A DNA stretch of 64,000 nt from [Empedobacter] haloabium. GTDB lineage: Bacteria > Pseudomonadota > Gammaproteobacteria > Burkholderiales > Burkholderiaceae_D. Below, in pieces: positions 36,997-44,406 of the stretch. Below the pieces are notes generated by a model. It made no database searches. It saw only the letters and a list, made by a program, of their open reading frames with translations, and was not told the DNA's origin. The position numbers were made by a program, and so were the translations under genes. The stretch is taken from assembly GCA_008011715.2 (NCBI GenBank), contig CP136508.1, positions 2,418,001-2,482,000 on the forward strand. The letters are read 5' to 3'. The first letter of the stretch is position 1; each line of letters begins with the position of its first letter.

Positions 36997-37956
36997 TCAG
37001 AATGCCGGATTGACGCGCGCCAGGTAGTACCACTCCGCATTGGCCCGTGCCGCGCTGTCCGGGAACAGCATCACCGCATCGAATGGCGCCAGCACCGGCG
37101 TACCATCGGCGCGCCGGCCGATCTCGGCGCCTGTCGCCACCCGGTCGAAGCTGGACCAGGGCCTGGTGAAGGCGTCGCCGTCGTGCAGCTTGTCGAACAC
37201 CTCCACCATCGACAGCGCCTCGACGGCATCGGCCGGCACCGGCCGCGGCGCCGCTTCGTCCACCAGCCCCAGATGCGCCAGCGTGTTGCGGATGGCGCGA
37301 TAGGCCACCTCGGGCGCCTGCGGATCGGCATGCTGGCCGCACTCCAGGGTCAGCGCGTAGCCGCCCGTCGTGCGCATGTATTCGGTCGTGCCCACGCCAT
37401 AGCGCAGCACCGTTTCGAGCTGGCTGTCGCCGCGCAGGCGCCGCTCGACGCCGGCGCCATACGTGCGCAGCCAGCCGTCGACGAAGCGGCGCACGCCCAG
37501 TACCCGCGCCAGTGAACGCTCCGCCTGCTCGTGATGGAACGGCTCCAGCGGGCCATCGTTGTCGCGCGGTCCCATCATGACGAACGGCTCGCCCGGCGCA
37601 TGGAAGGAGTGCAGGTCGAGCAGCACGTCGTGGGCGGCCAGCAGCGGGCACAGCCAGTTGGCGACGCGGTCTTCGAAATCCTCCGGCTGCGCTTTCGGGA
37701 ACAGGTTGCGGTTCAGGTTGCGTTGCCCGGCGCGCTCGCCCCGTGCATACGCCAGCGGATTGGTCACGGGCACGAACGTGACGCTGCCGGCGGCAATGGT
37801 CAATGTACCGCTGTCGAGTTCGGCCATGACGCGCACGATGCCTTGCGTGCCCGCCGTTTCGTTGCCGTGCACGGCGCCCGTGACGATCAGGCGCGGCCCC
37901 GGCGCCAGGCCGGTGTAGGTGGTCGAACGGAAGTGCAGCGGCGTGGACGGGTTCAT
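36997..37956 (-). CDS. Succinylglutamate desuccinylase/aspartoacylase family protein (M14-type)
   Basis: This 319-residue zinc carboxypeptidase-fold amidohydrolase has zinc ligands His30/Glu33 in AVHGNETAG and a later His in LLDLHSFHAPGEP. The NPLAYARGERAGQRNLNRN segment holds substrate-binding Arg/Asn, and the general-base Glu lies in LTLECGQH. It removes an acyl group from an amino acid or amide; the exact substrate is unknown. It is a single leftward gene, divergent from the acyltransferase gene. Confidence 0.9.
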   Translation of the reverse strand: MNPSTPLHFRSTTYTGLAPGPRLIVTGAVHGNETAGTQGIVRVMAELDSGTLTIAAGSVTFVPVTNPLAYARGERAGQRNLNRNLFPKAQPEDFEDRVANWLCPLLAAHDVLLDLHSFHAPGEPFVMMGPRDNDGPLEPFHHEQAERSLARVLGVRRFVDGWLRTYGAGVERRLRGDSQLETVLRYGVGTTEYMRTTGGYALTLECGQHADPQAPEVAYRAIRNTLAHLGLVDEAAPRPVPADAVEALSMVEVFDKLHDGDAFTRPWSSFDRVATGAEIGRRADGTPVLAPFDAVMLFPDSAARANAEWYYLARVNPAF

Positions 37957-38017
37957 GCGGCGTTCCTGGCAAAGGTCGGAGCGCTATTCTAGCGGCTGCG
38001 CCGGGTAGAATGCCGCC

Positions 38018-39166
38018 ATGATAGAAAGCCCGACCAAGCGCCTGTACGGCCTCGACACCCTGCGCGCGCTCGCGATCCTGCTGGTGTTCGCCAACCATTA
38101 CGTCAACTTCGTCACGCACCGGCCCACGCTCGGTGCCGTCGGCGAGATCGGCTGGGCCGGAGTGGACCTGTTTTTCGCACTGTCCGGCTACCTGATCGGC
38201 AACCAGATCTTCGCCAGCCTGCGCCAGGGCACGTTCTCGCTGCCGGTGTTCTACGCGCGCCGGCTGCTGCGCACGCTGCCCAATTACTATGTCGTGCTGG
38301 CGCTGTACGCGTTCTGGCCGGTGTTCGCGGCCGGCTCGCCGCACGCGCCGTGGTGGCAGTACCTGACCTTTACGCTGAACTTCGACCTGAAGCCGGGCAC
38401 GCGCTTCTCGCACTCGTGGTCGCTGTGCGTGGAGGAGCAGTTCTACATGGCCTTGCCGGCGCTGGCGCTGCTGGTGGCTGCCAGCCGGCGCTGGCGCTTG
38501 CCGCTGGCCTGGCTGCTGATCCTTGCCAGTTGCGTGGCGGGCATGCTGCTGCGGGCGCACGCGTGGGACGCGGCCCGCCCGCCGCAGGGGGGCAACGCGC
38601 TGTTCTACCGCACCATCTATTATTCGACGTTGTGCCGCTTCGACGAACTGGTGGCCGGGGTCGCGCTGGCGCTGCTGAAGAATTGTCATGCGCGGGCGTG
38701 GGCCAGGCTGACGGCCTGGGGCAACTGGACGCTGGCATCCGGGGTCGCCGTCGTCGGCTGTGCCTTCCAGCTGTTCCTGGCCAATCATTTCGGCCGCGCC
38801 GAAACAATCTATGGTTATCCGTTGCTGGCGCTGGGATTCGGCTTGCTGGTGCTGGCGGCGCTCAGCCCTGGCTCGCTGCTGTACCGGCTGCGGCTGCCGG
38901 GTGCTGCCAGCCTGGCATTGTGGTCGTATGCCATCTACCTGGTGCACAAGCAGCTGTGCATCGTGCTGGCACCGCTGCTGGCGCCGCTGGGCATCGCTGC
39001 CGATGAGCCCCTTGGCGTGCTGCTGTTGCTGCTGGCCAGCGTGTGGGCAGGCTGGCTGTTGTATGCGCTGGTGGAGACGCCGTTCATGCGCCTGCGCGCG
39101 CGCTGGTTCGACGCGCCGCGCAGGCAGCCGGCCGCGGGCGCGGCCGGCTCGCTGTCGCCGTCTTAA
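38018..39166 (+). CDS. Acyltransferase 3 family membrane protein (OafA/YrhL type)
   Basis: The 382-residue integral membrane acyltransferase has an opening YGLDTLRALAILLVFANH carrying the conserved His, followed by DLFFALSGYLIG, the RRLLRTLPNYY segment and SWSLCVEEQFY, all family signatures. About ten hydrophobic helices are evident. It probably O-acylates a surface polysaccharide or lipid. The end overlaps the convergent PEP-CTERM gene by 4 nt. Confidence 0.93.
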   Translation: MIESPTKRLYGLDTLRALAILLVFANHYVNFVTHRPTLGAVGEIGWAGVDLFFALSGYLIGNQIFASLRQGTFSLPVFYARRLLRTLPNYYVVLALYAFWPVFAAGSPHAPWWQYLTFTLNFDLKPGTRFSHSWSLCVEEQFYMALPALALLVAASRRWRLPLAWLLILASCVAGMLLRAHAWDAARPPQGGNALFYRTIYYSTLCRFDELVAGVALALLKNCHARAWARLTAWGNWTLASGVAVVGCAFQLFLANHFGRAETIYGYPLLALGFGLLVLAALSPGSLLYRLRLPGAASLALWSYAIYLVHKQLCIVLAPLLAPLGIAADEPLGVLLLLLASVWAGWLLYALVETPFMRLRARWFDAPRRQPAAGAAGSLSPS

Positions 39167-39813
39167 GCGCGGCGCTTGCGACGGGCCAGATAGCCCATCA
39201 GGCCCAGGCCGCCCAGCAGCATGCCGTAGGTGCTGGGTTCCGGTACGGCCGCCACCGACAGGTGCAGGTCGTTGACGGTGGCCCACACGCCCGGCTGGTC
39301 CTCGGCCGTCATCGTCAGCGAGACCAGGTCGTGGTCCGACACGAAGCCCACGAACGAGCCCTTGTCCGGTGCCGACAGGCGGTAGTCGATCTTGGCGCCG
39401 GTGCTGTCGGTGGCGGTCAGGATCAGGTAGTCCGCGTCGGTGTACGAACCGAACAGGTCGGAGCCGAAGAAGAAGCCACCGGCGCCGGCGACTGGCGTCT
39501 TGCTGCTGAAGGAGACGATGTCGATGCGGTTGCCGCCCGTCAGCCAGTAGTCGCTGAAGTCGTCGGTGGCGCCCCACAGCGACGGATTGGCGGGCCCTGC
39601 CGCGATCGTGTATGCATAGGAGCCGGCGGTGCGGTCCAGCGGGCCGCCGTATTCATCGATTTCCAGGTCGTCGAAGGTGTCGACGCCGGTCGTGCCCACG
39701 GCCGCCAGATAGGCGGACTGGCTGGTGTACGTGGTGATGGCGGCCTGTGCGCTGGCGGCGCACAGCAGGACTGCGGAAGCGATTGCGGTCGTTACGAAAC
39801 GGGAAATACGCAC
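39163..39813 (-). CDS. PEP-CTERM sorting-domain protein
   Basis: The 216-residue exported protein has a signal peptide (LLCAASAQA). The middle part resembles beta-rich extracellular domains, and the C-terminal PEP-CTERM anchor is VPEPSTYGMLLGGLGLMGY plus RRKRRA, cut by exosortase. The start is GTG 39813, with AAAGGAG upstream. No exosortase or EPS gene lies in this window, so it is an outlying cargo gene. Confidence 0.93.
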   Translation of the reverse strand: MRISRFVTTAIASAVLLCAASAQAAITTYTSQSAYLAAVGTTGVDTFDDLEIDEYGGPLDRTAGSYAYTIAAGPANPSLWGATDDFSDYWLTGGNRIDIVSFSSKTPVAGAGGFFFGSDLFGSYTDADYLILTATDSTGAKIDYRLSAPDKGSFVGFVSDHDLVSLTMTAEDQPGVWATVNDLHLSVAAVPEPSTYGMLLGGLGLMGYLARRKRRA

Positions 39814-40064
39814 AGTAAGCTCCTTTGCATTTGAGAGGGTCGCACCGTTGTGGGGTGCAGCTCTACTGTACTCCCGCCGCTTGTTAATGCAACAACAAAA
39901 TTAAGCTAAGGTTAATTGATTTGCGCCTAACGGTCGGCCGGCATGTCATCGAACGGTCATGAAACGCTGAGCTGGCGCGGCATTTGAGCTCAGCCATAAG
40001 GTCCGGACAGTCGCTTCGGCGTGTTGTCTTTTCGTTACACCGGCGCTTGTCGCAGTTGACTTGG
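39814..40064. promoter_or_regulatory. Upstream region of the PEP-CTERM gene
   Basis: 251 bp, AT-rich at 39880-39925. A promoter for the leftward PEP-CTERM gene is expected. No sigma-54 (-24/-12) pair, which many PEP-CTERM genes have, could be found. No gene is seen. Confidence 0.35.
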
Positions 40065-40532
40065 CTACTTCATCTCGATCACGTCGAACGGGGCATCGGA
40101 GCCGCCCAGGAAATCCAGCACGGCGGCGATGCGCTTGTTGCCGTCCAGGTGCGCGCCCGCGTCGATGGCCGCGCGCAGCCCCGGCACCGCCTCGGGGGTG
40201 TCGCGGCTGTGGTAGGCACGCAGCAGCAGGGCGGCCAGTTGCGCGGCCTCGCGCCGGTGGCCCAGCCGCAGGCGTTGCTCGAGCAATCCGAGCAACGTGC
40301 GCTGCATGCGTGGCGTGGGGTTGACGATGTGGCCGAATACCAGCGGCGTATTGGCGACGGCGTCGCAGATGCGCCGCTCCATCTCGTCGGGCGGGACGTT
40401 CGAAGCGATGTCGAAATAGGCCGCGTTCCAGCGCGTGCGCGCGTAGCGGTGGCCTGGGGGAAAGCTGTCGGCCGTGTCGAGCCCGAGCGCACGGCTCAGG
40501 CGTTTCAGCAAATGCAGGATGGGACTGGTCAT
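40065..40532 (-). CDS. Unknown cytoplasmic protein
   Basis: The 155-residue protein opens MTSPILHLLKRLSRALGLD and has a long helical middle (TPRMQRTLLGLLEQRLRLGH, REAAQLAALLLRAYHS) and the end GGSDAPFDVIEMK. It has no signal peptide or membrane helix. I recognise no domain. Codon use and the absence of a competing frame on the other strand support it as real. Confidence 0.65.
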   Translation of the reverse strand: MTSPILHLLKRLSRALGLDTADSFPPGHRYARTRWNAAYFDIASNVPPDEMERRICDAVANTPLVFGHIVNPTPRMQRTLLGLLEQRLRLGHRREAAQLAALLLRAYHSRDTPEAVPGLRAAIDAGAHLDGNKRIAAVLDFLGGSDAPFDVIEMK

Positions 40533-40614
40533 CCGCGCATTCTAGCGTGCCGGCGGCCGCCTAGCGAGGGCGCCGCCGGCTGGCGCGATCAGCCGGCGGC
40601 AGGTGGGTTCCTCA

Positions 40615-40662
40615 CCCGCCGCCGGGTGGGGATGGTTACCCGTCGCCGGGTGGGGTTGGTTG
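40615..40662. repeat. 24-bp tandem duplication at the pirin 3' end
   Basis: Two units CCCG(C/T)CGCCGGGTGGGG(A/T)TGGTT(A/G), 40615-40638 and 40639-40662, differ at three positions, and a third partial copy (CCCGGCG) follows. The pirin stop codon falls at the border of unit 1, so unit 2 encodes its last residues. Confidence 0.7.
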
Positions 40663-41553
40663 CCCGGCGTGGGCTTCCTCGCCCAGGCGGCCGGCGCGGA
40701 AGTCCTCCACCGCCTGCTGCAGTTCCTGCTGCGTGTTCATGACGAACGGGCCGTATTGCGCGATCGGCTCGTGCAGGGGCCGGCCGGCGACCAGGATGAA
40801 ACGGGCCGGTTCGCCAGCCGGGCCGGCGATGCTGACGCCGTCGCTGTCCCCGTCGTTGGCGAAAATCGCCATCGTGCGCGTGGCGATGATGCGTGCGCCG
40901 GTCGTCACGCTGCCCCGGTATGGGTACAGGAAGGCATTGTGACCGGCCGGCAGCGGCTGGTCGAACACGGCACCGGGCGGCAAGGTCACGTCCAGGTACA
41001 GCGGCTCGGTGCCATCCCGCTGCACGGCGCCCGCGACACCATGGCTGCTGCCGGCGATGACGCGCACGCCGGCGCCGGCCGGCGTCGTGAACGCGGGCAC
41101 GTCGGCGGCCTTGAAGTCGCGGTACCAGGGCGAGCGCATCTTGTCCCGCGCGGGCAGGTTCAGCCACAGCTGGAAGCCTTCCATGCGGCCTTCCTGTTGT
41201 TCCGGCATTTCCGAATGGATCACGCCGCGCCCGGCCGTCATCCACTGCACGCCGCCGTTCTCCAGCAGGCCTTCGTTGCCGGCGCTGTCGCGGTGGCGCA
41301 TGCGGCCCTCGATCATGTACGTCACCGTCTCGAAGCCCCGGTGCGGGTGGTTCGGGAAGCCGGCGATGTAGTCGTTGGCCTCGTCCGAGCCAAAGTTGTC
41401 CAGCATCAGGAACGGATCGAGGCGACGCTGCAACGGCTGCGTCAGCACCCGGTTGATCTTCACGCCCGCGCCGTCCATGACGGCCTGGCCGGCGATCACG
41501 CGTTCCACGGTGCGCGGCCGCGTGACCGTATTGCTGTTGTCGATGTCTGCCAT
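40636..41553 (-). CDS. Pirin family protein
   Basis: The 305-residue bicupin has metal ligands in FPNHPHRGFETVTYM and HSEMPEQQEG of the N-terminal cupin. Bacterial pirins such as YhhW act as quercetin-2,3-dioxygenases, and others as redox cofactors. The C-terminus (EEAHAGQPTPPGDG) comes from a 24-bp tandem repeat. The start is ATG 41553, after AGGAGG. It lies 22 nt downstream of the azoreductase gene in the same direction. Confidence 0.94.
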   Translation of the reverse strand: MADIDNSNTVTRPRTVERVIAGQAVMDGAGVKINRVLTQPLQRRLDPFLMLDNFGSDEANDYIAGFPNHPHRGFETVTYMIEGRMRHRDSAGNEGLLENGGVQWMTAGRGVIHSEMPEQQEGRMEGFQLWLNLPARDKMRSPWYRDFKAADVPAFTTPAGAGVRVIAGSSHGVAGAVQRDGTEPLYLDVTLPPGAVFDQPLPAGHNAFLYPYRGSVTTGARIIATRTMAIFANDGDSDGVSIAGPAGEPARFILVAGRPLHEPIAQYGPFVMNTQQELQQAVEDFRAGRLGEEAHAGQPTPPGDG

Positions 41554-41575
41554 GATGGCCTCCTGGTTGTTGGTA

Positions 41576-42169
41576 TCAAGCCAGCGCTTCGATCTGCTGG
41601 CGCGCCTCGGCCCGGGCCCGCGCCACGGCGTCCGCCCCCATGCCATGGCCTTCCGAGAACACGAACTGGACGTCGGTCAGGCCCAGGAAGGACAGGAAGG
41701 TGCGCAGGTGCGGCAGCTGGCTGTCGGTCGGACCGTCCTTGTGCATGCCGCCACGGGTCACGGCGACGTACACCTTTTTGCCCTTCAGCAGGCCTTCCGG
41801 ACCGCTGGCGCTGTAACGGAACGTCACGCCGGCGCGGGCGATGGCGTCGAACCAGCTCTTCAGCTGCACGGTGATGCCGAAGTTGTACATCGGTGCGCCG
41901 ATGACGATCACGTCGGCGGCCTGGGCCTGGGCGATCAGTGCGTCGTCCAGTGCCACCCGGGCCGCCTGCGCCGGGGTGCGCTGGTCGGCCGGGGTGAACA
42001 GGGCCTGCAGTGCGGATTCGTCCAGCACCGGATGCGGCTCGGCCGCCAGGTCGCGGCGGACCACGTTGGCCTCCTTGCCGGCCGCCACGCGGGCGACGAT
42101 CTCGTCGGCCAGGCGGGTCGATTCGGAACCGCTGCTGCGGGCGCTGGAGTTGATCTGCAGGATATTCAT
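41576..42169 (-). CDS. azoR: FMN-dependent NADH-azoreductase
   Basis: The 197-residue flavodoxin-fold quinone/azo reductase opens [18 protein letters not shown] (FMN phosphate site). The active-site region is [19 protein letters not shown], with [10 protein letters not shown] later on. It reduces azo bonds and quinones by two electrons using NADH. The start is ATG 42169, after GAGGAGC. It is divergent from a LysR regulator and upstream of pirin, a layout typical of quinone-stress modules. Confidence 0.95.
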   Translation of the reverse strand: MNILQINSSARSSGSESTRLADEIVARVAAGKEANVVRRDLAAEPHPVLDESALQALFTPADQRTPAQAARVALDDALIAQAQAADVIVIGAPMYNFGITVQLKSWFDAIARAGVTFRYSASGPEGLLKGKKVYVAVTRGGMHKDGPTDSQLPHLRTFLSFLGLTDVQFVFSEGHGMGADAVARARAEARQQIEALA

Positions 42170-42282
42170 GGTGTGCTCCTCGTGTGGGTTCGTCGTGTGC
42201 TGCGATGGGTGTACTTTATCCGTTCCATCTGCGCTAAAGAAGACGTTAAAATGGATAACATTGACCCACTCATGGAACAATC
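42170..42282. promoter_or_regulatory. Divergent promoter region of azoR and its LysR regulator
   Basis: This 113-bp AT-richer spacer between divergent genes is the expected LysR operator and promoter region; no T-N11-A box was fixed by eye. Confidence 0.4.
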
Positions 42283-43185
42283 ATGGACATCGATCCCGCC
42301 GACCTGCTGCTGTTCGCCCGCATCGTCGAATGCGGCAGTTTCAGCCAGGCGGCGCAGCGCCTCGACCTGCCGAAGTCCACCGTGTCGCGCCGGCTGGCGC
42401 TGCTGGAAAGGCAGGTCGGCGAACGGCTGCTGCAGCGCACGACGCGGCGGCTGGTGCTGACGGAATTCGGCGCCAGCCTGCTGGAGCATGCCCGCAAGGT
42501 GGCGGAAGAGACGGCGGCAGCGGGCGCGCTGGCGCAGCATCGGCAGCAGGCGCCGAGCGGCCACCTGAAGGTGTCGATGCCGGCCGACTTCGCCAACGAG
42601 GAGATGGCCAGCGTGCTGCCGGAGTTCCTGGCGCGCTATCCGGCGATCACGTTGCAGCTGGACCTGTCGCCGCGCCGCGTCGACCTGCTGGCCGAAGGCT
42701 TCGACCTGGCCGTGCGCATGGGCGCGCTGCCGGACGACGCCACGCTGGCCGCCCGGCCCGTCGTGCACAGCACGTGGTCGCTGTACGCCGCGCCGGCCTA
42801 TACGGCGGCGCACGGGTTGCCCGAGCATCCGGACGAGCTGTTCCGCCACGACCTGCTGGGGCTGGGCGCCGTGCAGGCCGGGCTGGTGCGCTGGAAGCTG
42901 CTGCGCGACAAGACGGAATGGGAACGGGAGCTGCCGGTGCGACTGTCCGGCAACTCGCCCGAGCTGCTGGCGCGCATGGCCGCGGCCGGCGCCGGCATCG
43001 CCAGCTGCACCGACCGTTCCGTGGCCGGGCTGCTGCGCGACGGCAGCCTGGTCAAGGTATTGCCGGAGTGGGCGTTCCCGGCGGTCACGGGCTGGGCGGT
43101 GTTCCCCGGCCGGCGCCTGATGCCAGCCAAGACGCGGGTGTTCCTCGACATGCTGGAGCGCCACTACAACGCGACGATCGCCTGA
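42283..43185 (+). CDS. LysR-family regulator, divergent from azoR
   Basis: The 300-residue regulator has a helix-turn-helix at about residues 17-37 (FSQAAQRLDLPKSTVSRRLA) and a C-terminal substrate-binding domain of the CrgA/DsdC-like subgroup (LPEFLARYPAITLQLDLSPR). Its divergence from azoR-pirin indicates control of that unit, probably in response to quinones or other electrophiles. The MITE-like element B begins 7 nt after its stop. Confidence 0.93.
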   Translation: MDIDPADLLLFARIVECGSFSQAAQRLDLPKSTVSRRLALLERQVGERLLQRTTRRLVLTEFGASLLEHARKVAEETAAAGALAQHRQQAPSGHLKVSMPADFANEEMASVLPEFLARYPAITLQLDLSPRRVDLLAEGFDLAVRMGALPDDATLAARPVVHSTWSLYAAPAYTAAHGLPEHPDELFRHDLLGLGAVQAGLVRWKLLRDKTEWERELPVRLSGNSPELLARMAAAGAGIASCTDRSVAGLLRDGSLVKVLPEWAFPAVTGWAVFPGRRLMPAKTRVFLDMLERHYNATIA

Positions 43186-43191
43186 AACGCC

Positions 43192-43358
43192 TAATGCCGC
43201 CAAGTTAAGAATGTAAGACTCACAGGGCCGCAGGCGGATCTCTCAACCCCCAGGCCCAAAACCGGGGTCAGACCCGCCGGGTCTGACCCCAGCTCTCCGC
43301 TGTTGGATGCAAAGACGTCTGCGGCTGGCTGATAATTTTTCCTTAACTTAGCGGCATT
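43192..43358. mobile_element. MITE-like palindromic element B, intact
   Basis: 167 bp bounded by inverted repeats TAATGCCGCCAAGTTAAG (43192-43209) and CTTAACTTAGCGGCATT (43342-43358), which match at 16 of 18 with the flanking base. The same sequence bounds element A. There is no coding capacity; the inside holds a perfect 12-bp-arm hairpin. Both copies lie just after gene stops. Confidence 0.7.
43264..43290. repeat. Perfect hairpin inside element B
   Basis: GGGGTCAGACCC-GCC-GGGTCTGACCCC has 12-bp arms and a 3-nt loop. It is related to the GGGTCTGTCCC repeat family. It may terminate the LysR transcript. Confidence 0.75.
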
Positions 43359-43395
43359 CGGGACAGGCCCGGGTTTTCAGGAAATACCGGCACCG

Positions 43396-44247
43396 TCACC
43401 GGTTTTGCAGATTGGCCATCATCTCGCCCAGCCGCACCGGGCCGGCCGGCTGCCAGTGCGGGTTGAACGCCAGCGTGTCCTTCGGGAACAGCATGACGAC
43501 GGTCGAGCCCAGCAGGAAACGGCCCAGTTCCTCGCCCTTCTTCAGCACGATGTCGCGGTCATGGTAGGTCCATTCGCACAGCGTGGGCTGGCGCGGCGGG
43601 TTGACCACGCCGTGCCACACGGTCGCCATGCTGCCGACGATCGTCGCGCCCACCAGCGTCATGACGAACGGGCCGGCGGCCGTGTCGAACACGCACACCA
43701 CCCGTTCGTTGCGGGCGAACAGGCCCGGGATGCCGCGCGCCGTGGTCGGGTTGACCGAGAACAGGTCGCCCGGGATGTAGATCATGCGCGTCAGCCTGCC
43801 ATCGCACGGCATGTGGATGCGGTGGTAGTCGCGTGGCGACAGGTACAGGTTGGCGAAGCTGCCGTGCCGGAACTGGTCCGCCAGCGTGCGGTCGCCGCCG
43901 ACCAGCGCCGTCGTCGTGAACTTGTGGCCCTTGGCCTGGAAGATCTGGTCGTCCTCGATGGCGCCGAACTGGCTGATGCGGCCATCGACCGGGCAGACGA
44001 AGTCGGCATCGGCCAGCGGTCGCACGCCCGGCTTCAGGGCCCGGGTAAAGAATTCGTTGAAGCTCTTGTAGCTGGCGATGTCCGGGTTTTCCGCCTCGTC
44101 CATATTGACGTCGTACTTGCCGACGAACCAGCGGATCAGCCGCGTCGTCATGGCGCCGCCTTTCGCCCCCGCCACGCGGCCGGCGAAATTGGTCAGCGCC
44201 CCTTTCGGGAGCAGGTATTGGGGCAGTACGGCAAGACGGTCGGACAC
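43396..44247 (-). CDS. psd: Phosphatidylserine decarboxylase proenzyme
   Basis: The 283-residue inner-membrane enzyme makes phosphatidylethanolamine from phosphatidylserine. It has the self-cleavage site LGST near the C-terminus (RFLLGSTVVMLFP), which yields the pyruvoyl group, and catalytic-site segments YLSPRDYHRIHMP and VGATIVGSMATVWHG. Length and motifs match the short bacterial Psd type. It is a stand-alone leftward gene. Confidence 0.96.
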   Translation of the reverse strand: MSDRLAVLPQYLLPKGALTNFAGRVAGAKGGAMTTRLIRWFVGKYDVNMDEAENPDIASYKSFNEFFTRALKPGVRPLADADFVCPVDGRISQFGAIEDDQIFQAKGHKFTTTALVGGDRTLADQFRHGSFANLYLSPRDYHRIHMPCDGRLTRMIYIPGDLFSVNPTTARGIPGLFARNERVVCVFDTAAGPFVMTLVGATIVGSMATVWHGVVNPPRQPTLCEWTYHDRDIVLKKGEELGRFLLGSTVVMLFPKDTLAFNPHWQPAGPVRLGEMMANLQNR

Positions 44248-44316
44248 GATGGAATCCCTGACATGATCAAGAACGCATTATAGCCGCGCCGGCAACGCGA
44301 GCGGGGCCGTTCGCGC

Positions 44317-44350
44317 ACGAGAAATATTTCTGTGAGGCTAACAATTCTCG
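44317..44350. promoter_or_regulatory. Inverted repeat in the psd/TonB-receptor divergent spacer
   Basis: CACGAGAA ... TTCTCGTG has perfect 8-bp arms about 18 nt apart, upstream of a TACAAT -10-like hexamer at 44363-44368 that points to the receptor gene. It is a candidate operator; it does not resemble a Fur box. Confidence 0.35.
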
Positions 44351-44406
44351 TGAAAAACATCTTACAATACTGCATCTTGCAAAATTACTAACCGCCAGAT
44401 CCTTCC

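Noticed and set aside
39814..40064. Sigma-54 promoter expected for a PEP-CTERM gene
   Set aside because: No TGGCAC-N5-TTGC on the minus strand in this spacer.
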